Assembly (NCBI GenBank): GCA_023430625.1 | Contig: JAEZAA010000169.1 | Location: 1 to 24,289, forward strand | DNA from: Pseudomonadota bacterium | GTDB taxonomy: Bacteria; Pseudomonadota; Gammaproteobacteria; Pseudomonadales; Oleiphilaceae | Reading direction: 5' to 3' | DNA length: 24,289 nucleotides | In this document: piece by piece, positions 8,854 through 16,991 of the stretch | Position numbering within the stretch: position 1 is the first letter of the stretch | Layout: the number at the start of each line of letters is the position of its first letter | Program-made: the position numbers and the translations under genes | Notes under the pieces: generated by a model | What the model was told of the DNA's origin: nothing | What the model saw: the letters and a program-made list of their open reading frames with translations, nothing else | Database searches by the model: none

Positions 8854-8883
8854 CAACAAAGCCGCCTTGCGGCGGCTTTGTTG
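8854..8883. terminator. Bidirectional terminator between aminopeptidase and cytochrome genes
   Basis: A perfect 13-bp stem (CAACAAAGCCGCC at 8854-8866 and its complement at 8871-8883) has a TTGC loop. The arms end in TTTGTTG on the plus strand and the same on the minus strand, so it can stop both converging transcripts. Confidence 0.88.
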
Positions 8884-8904
8884 CACATCAGTCAAAGGAC
8901 CTGA

Positions 8905-11265
8905 CTAGAGGGTGAGCACGTACTGCACAAGGCTAGAGACGTTGGCCTTGGAGTCAGCACACCAGGGGTGCGGCGCGGCCGGCATGCCGATCGGGCCAGG
9001 GGTGCCCATCTCGCCAGGACCGTACTCGGCGCGCATCTTCTGGTAATCCCAGTAGTAATGGCCTTTATCCCAAGGTACTTCAACGAAGTACTTGTGACGC
9101 GTGATGAAGCGGTTACGCTTCTCGTCGGTCTGGGTCCACCACATGTTCTCGGTCTTGATCACACGGAACACGTCACCCTTACGGTTCAGATCCGGCCAGG
9201 GCTTGGGCTGGTCGGGTGATCCCACTTCCGGACGAGCCGGCTCGTGCAGGGTGTAATACTGGTTATACAGGTCGGTACCCTCGGTACAACGATCCGGGTT
9301 CACCAGGTCTTCCAGGTTCCGCACGTGACCGTCGGACAGGAGACCGCGGGACTGTACCCAATACACATCACGCAGGAAGCTGACGCGAATGGACTGGGTT
9401 TCCTTCTGATAGATGGTGGGGGCAAAGAAGCGTCCCACTTCGTTCAGCGGAATCATGCGCTCGTTGGTGTGCGCGCCCAGGGCATCGTTGTGGCAGGATG
9501 CGCAGTTACGGTCGTACACGTTTTGGCCGAGCTTGGCGGCCTGCACCACGCCGGGGAACGCCTGCCAGCCCTTCTGCACGAACTCACCTTCGCTCAGGTT
9601 GCCATTACCAGTCTGCTGCGCCAGCTTGCCGTTTGCCTTCAGCCAGCGGTACATGCCCACATTGCGCAGGTCATCACCACCTTCATCCAGCACCGTCATA
9701 TACGCGGTCAACGCCTTCAGCGGTTGAATCAGCATGGAGCCAGTGGCGCCATCGGGCTCTTCCGCGTGCACGTAGGAACCTTCAAAGCCCACATAGGATT
9801 CCGTGTGAGACAGCGAACGCCGGATCGGCATGTGGTTGGTCACGGTCGGAATGGTGATCGGCGAGAACTGGTAATCGTTGTCCGTCGCACTGCCTTCGCC
9901 GACCATGCGCACCATGTTGTGCTCGCCGGTACCGGCTGGCATCAGGTAGATCAGCGTGGTCTTGTCGATGTCGGCGTTACCGGGCGCCCAGGACGGACCT
10001 TGCTCTTTCGCCTCGATGCCTTCGAAGGTCGCCGTGGTCATACCAAGCTTGTCACCCAGCACCGCCCACTTCATGGTCCAGTACGGATTGGGCAGCCCCG
10101 GGAACACCTTGGCAATCTTCTGGCCTGGCGTTTTCTCGTACTCGACCCGGTAACCATGGCAGGACGCACAGTTAAAGCCAATCCACTCACCCTTGCCGGT
10201 GTAGGGATGGTTGCTTTCGGCGTAACGGTAACCCACGAAGCCCGACGAACGGGTCTTACCCTTTTCCAGTTGCTTGCTCAGGGTCAGGAAGCCCGGAATC
10301 GGAGTCGGCTGGGGATAGGGGTCGAACACCACGTCTTTACGGGCTTCTTCCGGCACTTCGCCCGCGACAATGGGGTAGGCGCCAAACAGTTTGAACGGAT
10401 CGGCCTTCTCTTGATAGATGGGATCCTTGGTTTTGCCCTTGAAGATCTTGGTCCAATCCAGGCCACGAACCTTGTGGGCCAGGCCCAGGTTGTAGTCATA
10501 GGACCAGAAGAGCTCACGCCCCTGCTTCACCAACTGCTCGAACTGGGGGTTTTCCACGTTGACCTGAATCGGCGCAATGGAGCGCGTGGTGTCGGTCAGC
10601 TCAGAGACCACGTCGCAATCATGCATGAAGCTTGGCGCGGTAACGCGCTTGGTCTGAGCATCGATCACATTGTGAGGCTCACCCGGGTTGATGAGCGACT
10701 CCAGATGGCCAGTGCGCTTCTGCACTTGCAGCCGCAACGGGCCTTCACTGGCGTGCACCGGCACGGTAAAGCGCACTTCGCCGTCGTTCCAGGACAGGAT
10801 GTCCTTTTCCCACACGCCATCGGAGTGCAACTCGTCCGTCTCGTAGTGCACCTGGGTGGAGATGTTCATTTTCTGCTTGTAGCTCACCACGTCGGTTTCC
10901 AGCGCGCGGCTGTTACCGATCATGATCTTGCTGAAGTCCACGTCCGGGCCCTGGCCGAAACCTTCGCCCTGCAGCGTCACCACATCGCCGGGACGCAGAG
11001 TGGGAACGGCACTGGGATTGTCAATCGACCAGGCCTCTTCACCATTCACCAGCAGGCGCAACACCAGCGGATTCTGGATGGCCTGCGCGGAAGCCTGACG
11101 CTCCTGCTCGCGAGCCTCATCGAAGCTGCAGATCAGCTCGGCATTGGGAAACTCAACCGGGCCGTCGGAGCATCCCGCCACGGTCAGCGTAACCAGGGCC
11201 ACGCCGGCCGATTTCGTGGCTAGACGAAAGCGCGACGCCAGCCCTCCTTTCGATCGAACTTTCAT
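8905..11265 (-). CDS. Large di-haem c-type cytochrome lipoprotein
   Basis: This is a 786-aa exported protein with two haem c sites, both CASCH (366-370 and 588-592). The N-terminus is a lipoprotein signal with lipobox VAGC (Cys32). Residues about 65-185 look beta-rich, with a PGDVVTLQGEGFG stretch like IPT/TIG domains. After haem 2, the phrase GLLSDGHVRNLEDLVNP resembles the conserved DG-x-V-x-x-L segment of di-haem peroxidase and RoxA-like oxygenase families. Size and the 222-residue haem spacing recall the rubber oxygenases RoxA and RoxB, but I cannot assign it there. ATG 11265 is preceded by AGGAG; a longer frame from ATG 11292 lacks one. It is divergent from a LuxR-type regulator gene, which may control it. 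Likely role: a periplasm-facing oxidase, oxygenase or electron carrier of unknown substrate. Confidence 0.85.
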   Translation of the reverse strand: MKVRSKGGLASRFRLATKSAGVALVTLTVAGCSDGPVEFPNAELICSFDEAREQERQASAQAIQNPLVLRLLVNGEEAWSIDNPSAVPTLRPGDVVTLQGEGFGQGPDVDFSKIMIGNSRALETDVVSYKQKMNISTQVHYETDELHSDGVWEKDILSWNDGEVRFTVPVHASEGPLRLQVQKRTGHLESLINPGEPHNVIDAQTKRVTAPSFMHDCDVVSELTDTTRSIAPIQVNVENPQFEQLVKQGRELFWSYDYNLGLAHKVRGLDWTKIFKGKTKDPIYQEKADPFKLFGAYPIVAGEVPEEARKDVVFDPYPQPTPIPGFLTLSKQLEKGKTRSSGFVGYRYAESNHPYTGKGEWIGFNCASCHGYRVEYEKTPGQKIAKVFPGLPNPYWTMKWAVLGDKLGMTTATFEGIEAKEQGPSWAPGNADIDKTTLIYLMPAGTGEHNMVRMVGEGSATDNDYQFSPITIPTVTNHMPIRRSLSHTESYVGFEGSYVHAEEPDGATGSMLIQPLKALTAYMTVLDEGGDDLRNVGMYRWLKANGKLAQQTGNGNLSEGEFVQKGWQAFPGVVQAAKLGQNVYDRNCASCHNDALGAHTNERMIPLNEVGRFFAPTIYQKETQSIRVSFLRDVYWVQSRGLLSDGHVRNLEDLVNPDRCTEGTDLYNQYYTLHEPARPEVGSPDQPKPWPDLNRKGDVFRVIKTENMWWTQTDEKRNRFITRHKYFVEVPWDKGHYYWDYQKMRAEYGPGEMGTPGPIGMPAAPHPWCADSKANVSSLVQYVLTL

Positions 11266-11278
11266 TGTTATTCTCCTG

Positions 11279-11294
11279 GGATGCCTAAGCATCC
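11279..11294 (-). other. 5'-UTR stem-loop before the cytochrome gene
   Basis: A perfect 6-bp stem (GGATGC/GCATCC) with a 4-base loop lies just before the AGGAG ribosome binding site. If the promoter at 11307-11336 is used, this hairpin would sit within a few bases of the mRNA 5' end. That placement is known to protect some mRNAs (ompA-like), but the effect here is inference. Confidence 0.45.
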
Positions 11295-11306
11295 TGATTT
11301 TTCCAG

Positions 11307-11336
11307 ATTAAAACAGCGGCATTTTTGCCACTCCAA
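11307..11336 (-). promoter_or_regulatory. Candidate extended -10 promoter for the cytochrome gene
   Basis: On the minus strand, TTGGAG (11331-11336) is followed after 18 bases by TTTAAT (11307-11312). The -10 matches five of six positions and is preceded by TGT, an extended -10 element. Transcription would start near 11300, giving a leader of about 35 bases. Confidence 0.5.
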
Positions 11337-11690
11337 CACTGCCATGACCTACTTGCTAGCGCCCCCCTCCATGGGGAGGGGAGATTTGAAGTTCGCGGAG
11401 TAGTTCTCACTATGCTGGGTAACCAAATGCAGCCAGGCCGTCTGGGACCTGGATTCCAGACCTCACCGAACTCACCCCACACTTCCGTCATTCCGCAGAA
11501 TTCGCGGGAACTGCAGCCATAGTTTTCAATTCGCCGGACAGGCGGCACAGCACTGGATGTTGGACTTGCTCACAAACTGTGACAAAACTTCGGCCCCCTC
11601 TCCCCATCCCATGTAGAATCGAATCATCCGTTACTGCAACAACCGTGGCTATGTCGGGGCCCGGTGACTGCTTCATATGGATCAGGTGTC
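11337..11690. other. Intergenic control region between cytochrome and LuxR-type regulator genes
   Basis: I see no supportable gene in this 354-base stretch. It holds several hairpins: a C/G-rich one at 11364-11381 (CCCCTCC with GGAGGGG), one at 11440-11461 (GTCTGG with CCAGAC), and the inverted repeat listed at 11570-11582. A -10-like TAGAAT lies at 11614-11619 on the plus strand, without a good -35. The region is unusually long for this window, as expected for regulated divergent genes. Confidence 0.5.
11570..11582. promoter_or_regulatory. Operator-like inverted repeat TCACA-N3-TGTGA
   Basis: A perfect 5-bp inverted repeat with a 3-base centre lies 31 bases left of the TAGAAT -10-like element before the LuxR-type gene. 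The half-sites are those of Crp, but in the opposite order and with shorter spacing than the TGTGA-N6-TCACA consensus, so Crp is not a good match. It could be a site for the LuxR-type regulator or chance. Confidence 0.3.
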
Positions 11691-14363
11691 ATGCTAAATA
11701 ACAACAAGATCGGCAAGCCACTCATGAGCGGGCCGGCCCCCGCTGGCCGCATCATGAGACACAATCTCCTCACCCTGCTGGACCAGAGCGCTCAGTTTCC
11801 CCTGACGTTGCTTCTGGCCCCCGCCGGCTATGGCAAAAGCACATTGCTCCAGCAATGGCAGACCCTGCGTCCGTCGAAGGCCGTCGTGCGCCTCACCGTG
11901 CAGCGCCAGAACGCGGATGCCAGCCAATTCTTCCAGCAGCTGATCGATGGCCTGCGCCAGGTGGCGCCGGACTTCGATACGGCGTCCTACAGCCCGTTCA
12001 GCCGGGAAATCTCACTGCCGCCGGAAAGCGTGGCGGAATCCCTGCGCCAGGCCCTGCAATCGGTGCCGGACGAGCTCTTCATCATCCTCGATGATTTCCA
12101 GGACGCCACCGCACCGGAGGTGCAAAAAGTCATCGCCGCGCTGCTGGAGCAGTTGCCTCCATCCGTGCATTTCATCCTGGCCAGCCGCACCTGGCCCCAG
12201 TTCTCCCTCAGCCGGCTGCGCCTGGAAGAACGGTTGTTTGTCATCGACGGCCAAGCCCTGCATCTGAATGAGGATCAGATCCACGAGATGAACCGGTTGC
12301 TGGGAGGCGAGCCGCTGACGCCCTCGCAGGTCAAGCATCTGGTGCGCGTGACGGAAGGCTGGATTGCGGGCATCAAGATTGCGCTGCTGGCCCATGCCCG
12401 CTCCGGCAAGCTGGCCCTTAAGCATTTCAACGGCTCCCAACCGGAAATCATGGATTACTTCGCCGACGTGGTGCTGGGTCACCTGGCGCCATCAGTGCGG
12501 GAGTTTTTCCTGTGGAGTTCCATTTTCGACGAATTCAATGCCGAGCTTTGCAGCCGGGTGTTTCAGCGCTCCGACAGCGCCGCCCTGCTCGAACGCCTGA
12601 CCACCCGTGAGCTGTTCCTGCAGCCCCTGGACGGACGGCCCGGCTGGTTCCGGTATCACACCCTGCTGCTCGACTTCCTGCGCAACCGGCTGGCCATTGA
12701 ACAGCCGGACCTGATTGGCGAGCTGCATCAACGTGCTGCCAGCCATCTGCTGGAAATCGGCGAGCCCGACCAGGCCCTGCACCATGCCCAGCAGGCACAA
12801 TCACCGGCGTTTTTCATCGAGAGTCTGGCCCGCGCCTTCGATCGCTGGCTCAAGGAAGGGGATTTCGAGTCGATTCGGCGCTGGTCGGAAAGCCTATCGG
12901 AAGAGCAGATCCTGACCCATTTCGAGCTGTTCATGCCGCTGGTCAGCGCCCTGACCCTGTCACGCTGCTTCAACCAGGCCAGTTACTATCTCGACGCCCT
13001 ACAGGATAAAGACGCCACCACGCGTAAAGGCCGGTTGCGGGACGATTCGACGCTGGCCTTTTTGCACATCAACCTGCAGATGTTCCAGACCGACACGGAG
13101 TTCCTGATTGCCGCCGATATCGATGAGCTGCTGGAAACCTGTTCTCACCGGGACATTCGTGCATTTTGCCTGGCCATCGCCGCCTATCACCACCTCCTGA
13201 ACGCCCGCTTTGAACAGGCGATGAATCAGGCGATGCGCGCCAAGGCGATCCTGGCGCAACTGGGCTACCACTATCTGGAAAGCTTCGCCGACCTGATCAT
13301 CGTCCTCTGTGACCGAGCTACGGGGCGCCCAGTGGATGCGATTCGCCACGTGGATGCGAACTACCGCCGCTATTATGACCAGCGCCATACCCCGTGCTGG
13401 ATCAACGCCACGACGGCAGTGGCGGTAATCCATTACGAGCAGAATCAACTGGCCGAGGCCCAGCAATTGTGCGAGGAGTTGATTCCCGTGGTTGGCGTTT
13501 CCTGCGCCACGGAAGTCATTGCCGCCGTTTACCTCACGCTGGCGCGCATCCTCAGCCTGCGCGGCCTCCAGAATCGCTCCAGCCGGCTGATCGACCAGCT
13601 CTCGCGCATTCTTAGCCTGGGCAATTACGACCGCTTTATCAGCCAGGTCGCGGAAGAGTCCCTGCGCCAGGCTCTCAGCAACGGCGTCAGCGGTGAGCAA
13701 CTGGAGCGCTTGGCCCAACAGTACAGACTGCGCCAGCAGTGGAGCGAGGGCACGTGGCAGGCATCCCGCGCCTACGACGAGCGCTGGGAGCGTTATGGTC
13801 TGGCCACCGCCTATTGGCTGATGGCGAAAGGCGACTGGGCAGAGGCGGACAAGGTCCTGGCAGTGATCTCCGAGGTCTTGAACCAGAACAACGTGAAGGC
13901 GCGCGCCCTGGTGGTGGACGCCAACCGCATCATGGTGGAAGTGGCGCAGGGTAATGACAACCTCGCCCTGCAACAGCTGAGCACCCTGATCGACCACCAC
14001 GACCTGATCATGGTCAATCGCCGGGCCTTCGACGAGGTGCCGGGATTGGGCGGATTCATGGCGCGCGCACATCGCCTGAGCAACCTGTCCCTGCCCAAGC
14101 CCTACCTGGATGTATTCGCCGACGTACTGGTGATGTCCGAACCGGCACCCGTGGCGACTGCCGCGCCCGTGCCCGCCTTCCTGACCGCCAAGGAGCAATC
14201 CATCCTGGACTTGCTCCGCCGCGGCTTCACCAACACGGAAATCAGCCAGCACACGGGAACCGCCCTCTCCACCACCAAGTGGCACCTCAAGAACATCTAC
14301 ACCAAGCTCGGGGTCAATAACCGCACGGAGGCCGCCGTGGGAAAGCGCCAGGAGGGAGCCTGA
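11691..14363 (+). CDS. MalT/AlkS-type LuxR-family transcriptional regulator (STAND ATPase)
   Basis: This 890-aa regulator has the layout of large ATP-binding LuxR activators such as MalT and AlkS. The P-loop APAGYGKST is at 43-51 and the Walker B-like IILDDFQD at 131-138. A long helical middle (about 330-800) follows, like the TPR-type sensor region of this class. The C-terminal LuxR helix-turn-helix (about 828-885) contains LTAKEQSILDLLRRGFTNTE and IYTKLGVNNRTEAAV. Family knowledge: an inducer and ATP drive assembly, and the dimerised HTH activates promoters. The frame reaches GTG 11664, but ATG 11691 has AGGTG just upstream. It is divergent from the di-haem cytochrome gene, its most likely target. 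The inducer is unknown; AlkS-like alkane control is one possibility, but no alkane genes are present here. Confidence 0.9.
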   Translation: MLNNNKIGKPLMSGPAPAGRIMRHNLLTLLDQSAQFPLTLLLAPAGYGKSTLLQQWQTLRPSKAVVRLTVQRQNADASQFFQQLIDGLRQVAPDFDTASYSPFSREISLPPESVAESLRQALQSVPDELFIILDDFQDATAPEVQKVIAALLEQLPPSVHFILASRTWPQFSLSRLRLEERLFVIDGQALHLNEDQIHEMNRLLGGEPLTPSQVKHLVRVTEGWIAGIKIALLAHARSGKLALKHFNGSQPEIMDYFADVVLGHLAPSVREFFLWSSIFDEFNAELCSRVFQRSDSAALLERLTTRELFLQPLDGRPGWFRYHTLLLDFLRNRLAIEQPDLIGELHQRAASHLLEIGEPDQALHHAQQAQSPAFFIESLARAFDRWLKEGDFESIRRWSESLSEEQILTHFELFMPLVSALTLSRCFNQASYYLDALQDKDATTRKGRLRDDSTLAFLHINLQMFQTDTEFLIAADIDELLETCSHRDIRAFCLAIAAYHHLLNARFEQAMNQAMRAKAILAQLGYHYLESFADLIIVLCDRATGRPVDAIRHVDANYRRYYDQRHTPCWINATTAVAVIHYEQNQLAEAQQLCEELIPVVGVSCATEVIAAVYLTLARILSLRGLQNRSSRLIDQLSRILSLGNYDRFISQVAEESLRQALSNGVSGEQLERLAQQYRLRQQWSEGTWQASRAYDERWERYGLATAYWLMAKGDWAEADKVLAVISEVLNQNNVKARALVVDANRIMVEVAQGNDNLALQQLSTLIDHHDLIMVNRRAFDEVPGLGGFMARAHRLSNLSLPKPYLDVFADVLVMSEPAPVATAAPVPAFLTAKEQSILDLLRRGFTNTEISQHTGTALSTTKWHLKNIYTKLGVNNRTEAAVGKRQEGA

Positions 14364-14377
14364 CCACAGGCTCCCTC
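14352..14377 (+). terminator. Terminator hairpin at the end of the LuxR-type gene
   Basis: A perfect 10-bp stem (GAGGGAGCCT with its complement) and 6-base loop overlap the TGA stop codon at 14361-14363. Only a weak T-rich tail (CTTG) follows, so termination efficiency is uncertain. Confidence 0.5.
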
Positions 14378-14441
14378 TTGCAGACCACCCACAGCCTGCT
14401 CGAACCCGCGGATTGAGCCTGCGACCGCTTCGGCGCAGGCG

Positions 14442-15746
14442 CTACAGCGGCTTGACGAACACCTTGGAATTGCGCTGCCAGTTATAGAGCTGCTTGCGCT
14501 GGCCGGGCAGCGCATCCACCGACGCCGGCTGAAAGCCACGCTCGATAAACCAATGGGCGGTTTGGGTCGTCAATACAAAGAGCTGCTCGATGCCCTGCTC
14601 ACGCGCCTTGGCCTCGATGTAGGCCAGCAGGCCGTCGCCACGGCCCTTGGCGCGATAATCGTTCTTGACCGCGACACAGGCCAGTTCCGCCATACGCTCT
14701 TCATGAAACGGATACAGGGCGGCGCAGCCAACAATGGTGCCATCCCGCTCATCGACCGTGAAATAGCCTATCTCCCGCTCCAGCAGTTCCCGTGAACGCC
14801 GCACCAGAATACCGCTTTCCTCCAGGGGCCGGATCAGCTCCAGAATGCCACCCACATCGTCGATGGTGGCCGGCCGGATCTGCTCATAACGCTCGTCGGT
14901 GACCATGGAGCCGATCCCGTCACGGGTAAAGAGCTCCTGCAGGAGCGCACCGTCGGCTCGGTAACTGATGATATGGGCGCGCTTGACGCCGTTCTGGCAG
15001 GCCCGGCACAGGGCCAGCAGCGAGCGCCGGGCATTGTCGTCGTCAATCTGCTCCAGCCGCTGCATGGCCTGGCTCACCCGCAGCTCGCGCTGGAGCTGGC
15101 CCTGCTCGTCCAGCAGACCGGCCTGCTCGCCAAATACGATCAGCTTGTCCGCCTGCAACGCCATGGCCACGGAGCTGGCCACATCCTCGCAGGACAAGTT
15201 GAAGGATTCCCCGGTCGGCGAATAGCCCACGCAGGGTTGCAGCACGATGTGATTGGCCGCCAGCATCCCTGCGATGGCCGGAGCGTCGACCTTGCGCACG
15301 TTGCCGGTGTGGCACAGATCGATACCATCCACCACGCCGATCGGCCGCGCCGACAGCCAGTTGCCGCTGACCACCTGGATATTGGCGCCGTGCATGGGTG
15401 AGTTGATCAGCCCCATGGACAGCTTGGCCTCCAGCAGGTGGCGCAGGCGCCCGACCGCCTCATGTACGCAGGCCATGGTGTGCTCGTCGGTGACCCGCAT
15501 GCCCCGGTGGAAGCGCGGCTCCACGCCGGCATCGCGCAGCCGCTGGTCGATCTGGGGCCGTGCGCCAAAGGCAATCACCAGGCGCACGCCGAGGCTGTGC
15601 AGCAGGGCGATGTCATGAATGATGTGGGTCAGGTTGGGATGCGCCAGCACCTCGCCCCCCAGCAGCAAGACCAGGGTCTTGCCGCGATGGGCGTTGATGT
15701 AGGGCGCCGAGTGGCGAAACCAGTAAACCTGATCGGCAATGTTCAA
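14442..15746 (-). CDS. argA: N-acetylglutamate synthase
   Basis: The enzyme (434 aa) makes N-acetylglutamate from glutamate and acetyl-CoA, the first step of arginine synthesis in the cytoplasm. An amino-acid-kinase-like domain (about 20-265; TLVLLLGGE, SLGVRLVIAFGARPQID, NGVKRAHIISYRADGALLQE) is followed by a GNAT acetyltransferase domain (about 288-434; ELACVAVKNDYRAKGRGDG). Length and order match E. coli and Pseudomonas ArgA. The start is TTG: GGAAGGA lies about eight bases upstream, and the N-terminus VYWFRHSAPYIN lines up with Pseudomonas ArgA, so no downstream ATG fits. It is the last gene of a likely operon, 34 bases after argE. Confidence 0.96.
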   Translation of the reverse strand: MNIADQVYWFRHSAPYINAHRGKTLVLLLGGEVLAHPNLTHIIHDIALLHSLGVRLVIAFGARPQIDQRLRDAGVEPRFHRGMRVTDEHTMACVHEAVGRLRHLLEAKLSMGLINSPMHGANIQVVSGNWLSARPIGVVDGIDLCHTGNVRKVDAPAIAGMLAANHIVLQPCVGYSPTGESFNLSCEDVASSVAMALQADKLIVFGEQAGLLDEQGQLQRELRVSQAMQRLEQIDDDNARRSLLALCRACQNGVKRAHIISYRADGALLQELFTRDGIGSMVTDERYEQIRPATIDDVGGILELIRPLEESGILVRRSRELLEREIGYFTVDERDGTIVGCAALYPFHEERMAELACVAVKNDYRAKGRGDGLLAYIEAKAREQGIEQLFVLTTQTAHWFIERGFQPASVDALPGQRKQLYNWQRNSKVFVKPL

Positions 15747-15780
15747 GGGCGTAATCCTTCCGTTACGGCCAGTAGGTGAT

Positions 15781-16965
15781 TCAACCGCCGTCCAGACAGA
15801 AGCGCTGGATCAACTGTCGCAGAATGCGGATGGCCGGCTCGATCTGGGCCAGCTCCAGATACTCGTCGGGCTGATGGGCCTGGTCGATGTTGCCCGGCCC
15901 CAGCACCAGGGTTTGCATGCCGAGCTGCTGCAAAAATGGCGCCTCGGTGGCAAAGGCCACCGCACCGGCGTCATGGCCACTCAATTGCTCGCACAAACGC
16001 ACCAGCTCGCTGTCCGCCGGTTGCTCAAACGGCGCCACGCCCTCAAACAGCGGCACTAACTCCACCTGGACTTCATGAGCCTGGGCGATGGGCTCCACCC
16101 GTTCCCGAATCCGCGCACGCAGGGCATCGTTGTCCATGCCCGGCAGCAGGCGCAAATCGAACTGCAGCTCACAGGCGTTACAGATGCGGTTCGGGCTGTC
16201 TCCGCCGTGGATACAGCCGAAATTCATGGTCGGCTCGGCAACCCGGAACAGAGGATTGCGATGGCTCGCCTGCAGCTCACCACGCAATGTCAGCAGCGCG
16301 CCCATCATAGCCTGCACGGCTTCCAGTGCGCTACGCCCCAGGGATGGATCGGACGAATGACCGGAGCGGCCCGTGACCCGCAGGGATTCCATCATGATGC
16401 CCTTGTGCATGCGAATGGGCTTGAGCCCGGTCGGCTCGCCAATCAGGGCATAGCGTGCCTTGGGAAATCCCTGCGCCGCCAGGGCACGGGCGCCGCTCAT
16501 GGAACTTTCCTCGTCCGCCGTGGCGAGAATAATCAGGGGCTGACGATAGTTCGCCTCGCCCAGGCTCTGCACCGCTTCGAGCACGATGGGAAAGAAGCCT
16601 TTCATGTCGCAGGTTCCGAGCCCATAAAAGCGTTGATCGCGCTCGGTCAGGGTAAAGGGATCCTGGCGCCAGCGCTCGGGATTGCAGGGCACGGTATCAG
16701 TGTGCCCGGCCAACACCAGGCCACCGGGCCCCTGGCCCTTGATCGCCAGCAGGTTGAATTTACCGGGCCGGCCCTCAATTGGCTTGAGCTCCACGGCAAA
16801 CCCCAGCTCTTCCAGCCACTGCCCCAAATGCTCGACCACCAGTTGGTTACTTTGATCCCAGTGCGGCAACGCACTGCTGATCGAGGGCGCAGCAATGAGC
16901 CGGCGCAGACGCTCCTCCAGAGTCAGTCGAGACCCACCCATCAGCGCTGCACTCCCATCAGTCAT
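15781..16965 (-). CDS. argE: Acetylornithine deacetylase
   Basis: This M20-family zinc hydrolase (394 aa) removes the acetyl group from N-acetylornithine to give ornithine. Metal-site motifs are visible: LAGHTDTVP (His88, Asp90), YGLGTCDMKGF (Asp120), ADEESS (catalytic Glu152, metal Glu153), IGEPTG (Glu177), and the C-terminal GPGNIDQAHQPDEY with the last histidine. The dimerisation domain carries RVTGRSGHSSDP. Other M20 enzymes, such as DapE, are related, but the sequence motifs and the argA neighbour favour ArgE. ATG 16965 has GGAAGG close before it; ATG 16941 is an alternative. It lies 26 bases after the upstream unknown gene and 34 before argA, so cotranscription is likely. Its presence implies the linear pathway at this step, rather than reliance only on ArgJ. 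Confidence 0.95.
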   Translation of the reverse strand: MTDGSAALMGGSRLTLEERLRRLIAAPSISSALPHWDQSNQLVVEHLGQWLEELGFAVELKPIEGRPGKFNLLAIKGQGPGGLVLAGHTDTVPCNPERWRQDPFTLTERDQRFYGLGTCDMKGFFPIVLEAVQSLGEANYRQPLIILATADEESSMSGARALAAQGFPKARYALIGEPTGLKPIRMHKGIMMESLRVTGRSGHSSDPSLGRSALEAVQAMMGALLTLRGELQASHRNPLFRVAEPTMNFGCIHGGDSPNRICNACELQFDLRLLPGMDNDALRARIRERVEPIAQAHEVQVELVPLFEGVAPFEQPADSELVRLCEQLSGHDAGAVAFATEAPFLQQLGMQTLVLGPGNIDQAHQPDEYLELAQIEPAIRILRQLIQRFCLDGG

Positions 16966-16991
16966 TGCCTTCCATTAGCCGTGCGTTCCCA

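Noticed and set aside
9244..11223. 659-codon open frame antisense to the cytochrome gene
   Set aside because: It is the mirror of a gene with a lipobox and two CASCH motifs; the translation has no recognisable domain and shadow-like composition.
11364..11381. CCCCTCC/GGAGGGG hairpin considered as a terminator
   Set aside because: No T tract follows on either strand and no gene ends nearby; it is listed only as part of the control region.
12999..14285. 428-codon open frame antisense to the LuxR-type regulator gene
   Set aside because: It overlaps the well-supported regulator gene including its DNA-binding domain, and shows no family resemblance.
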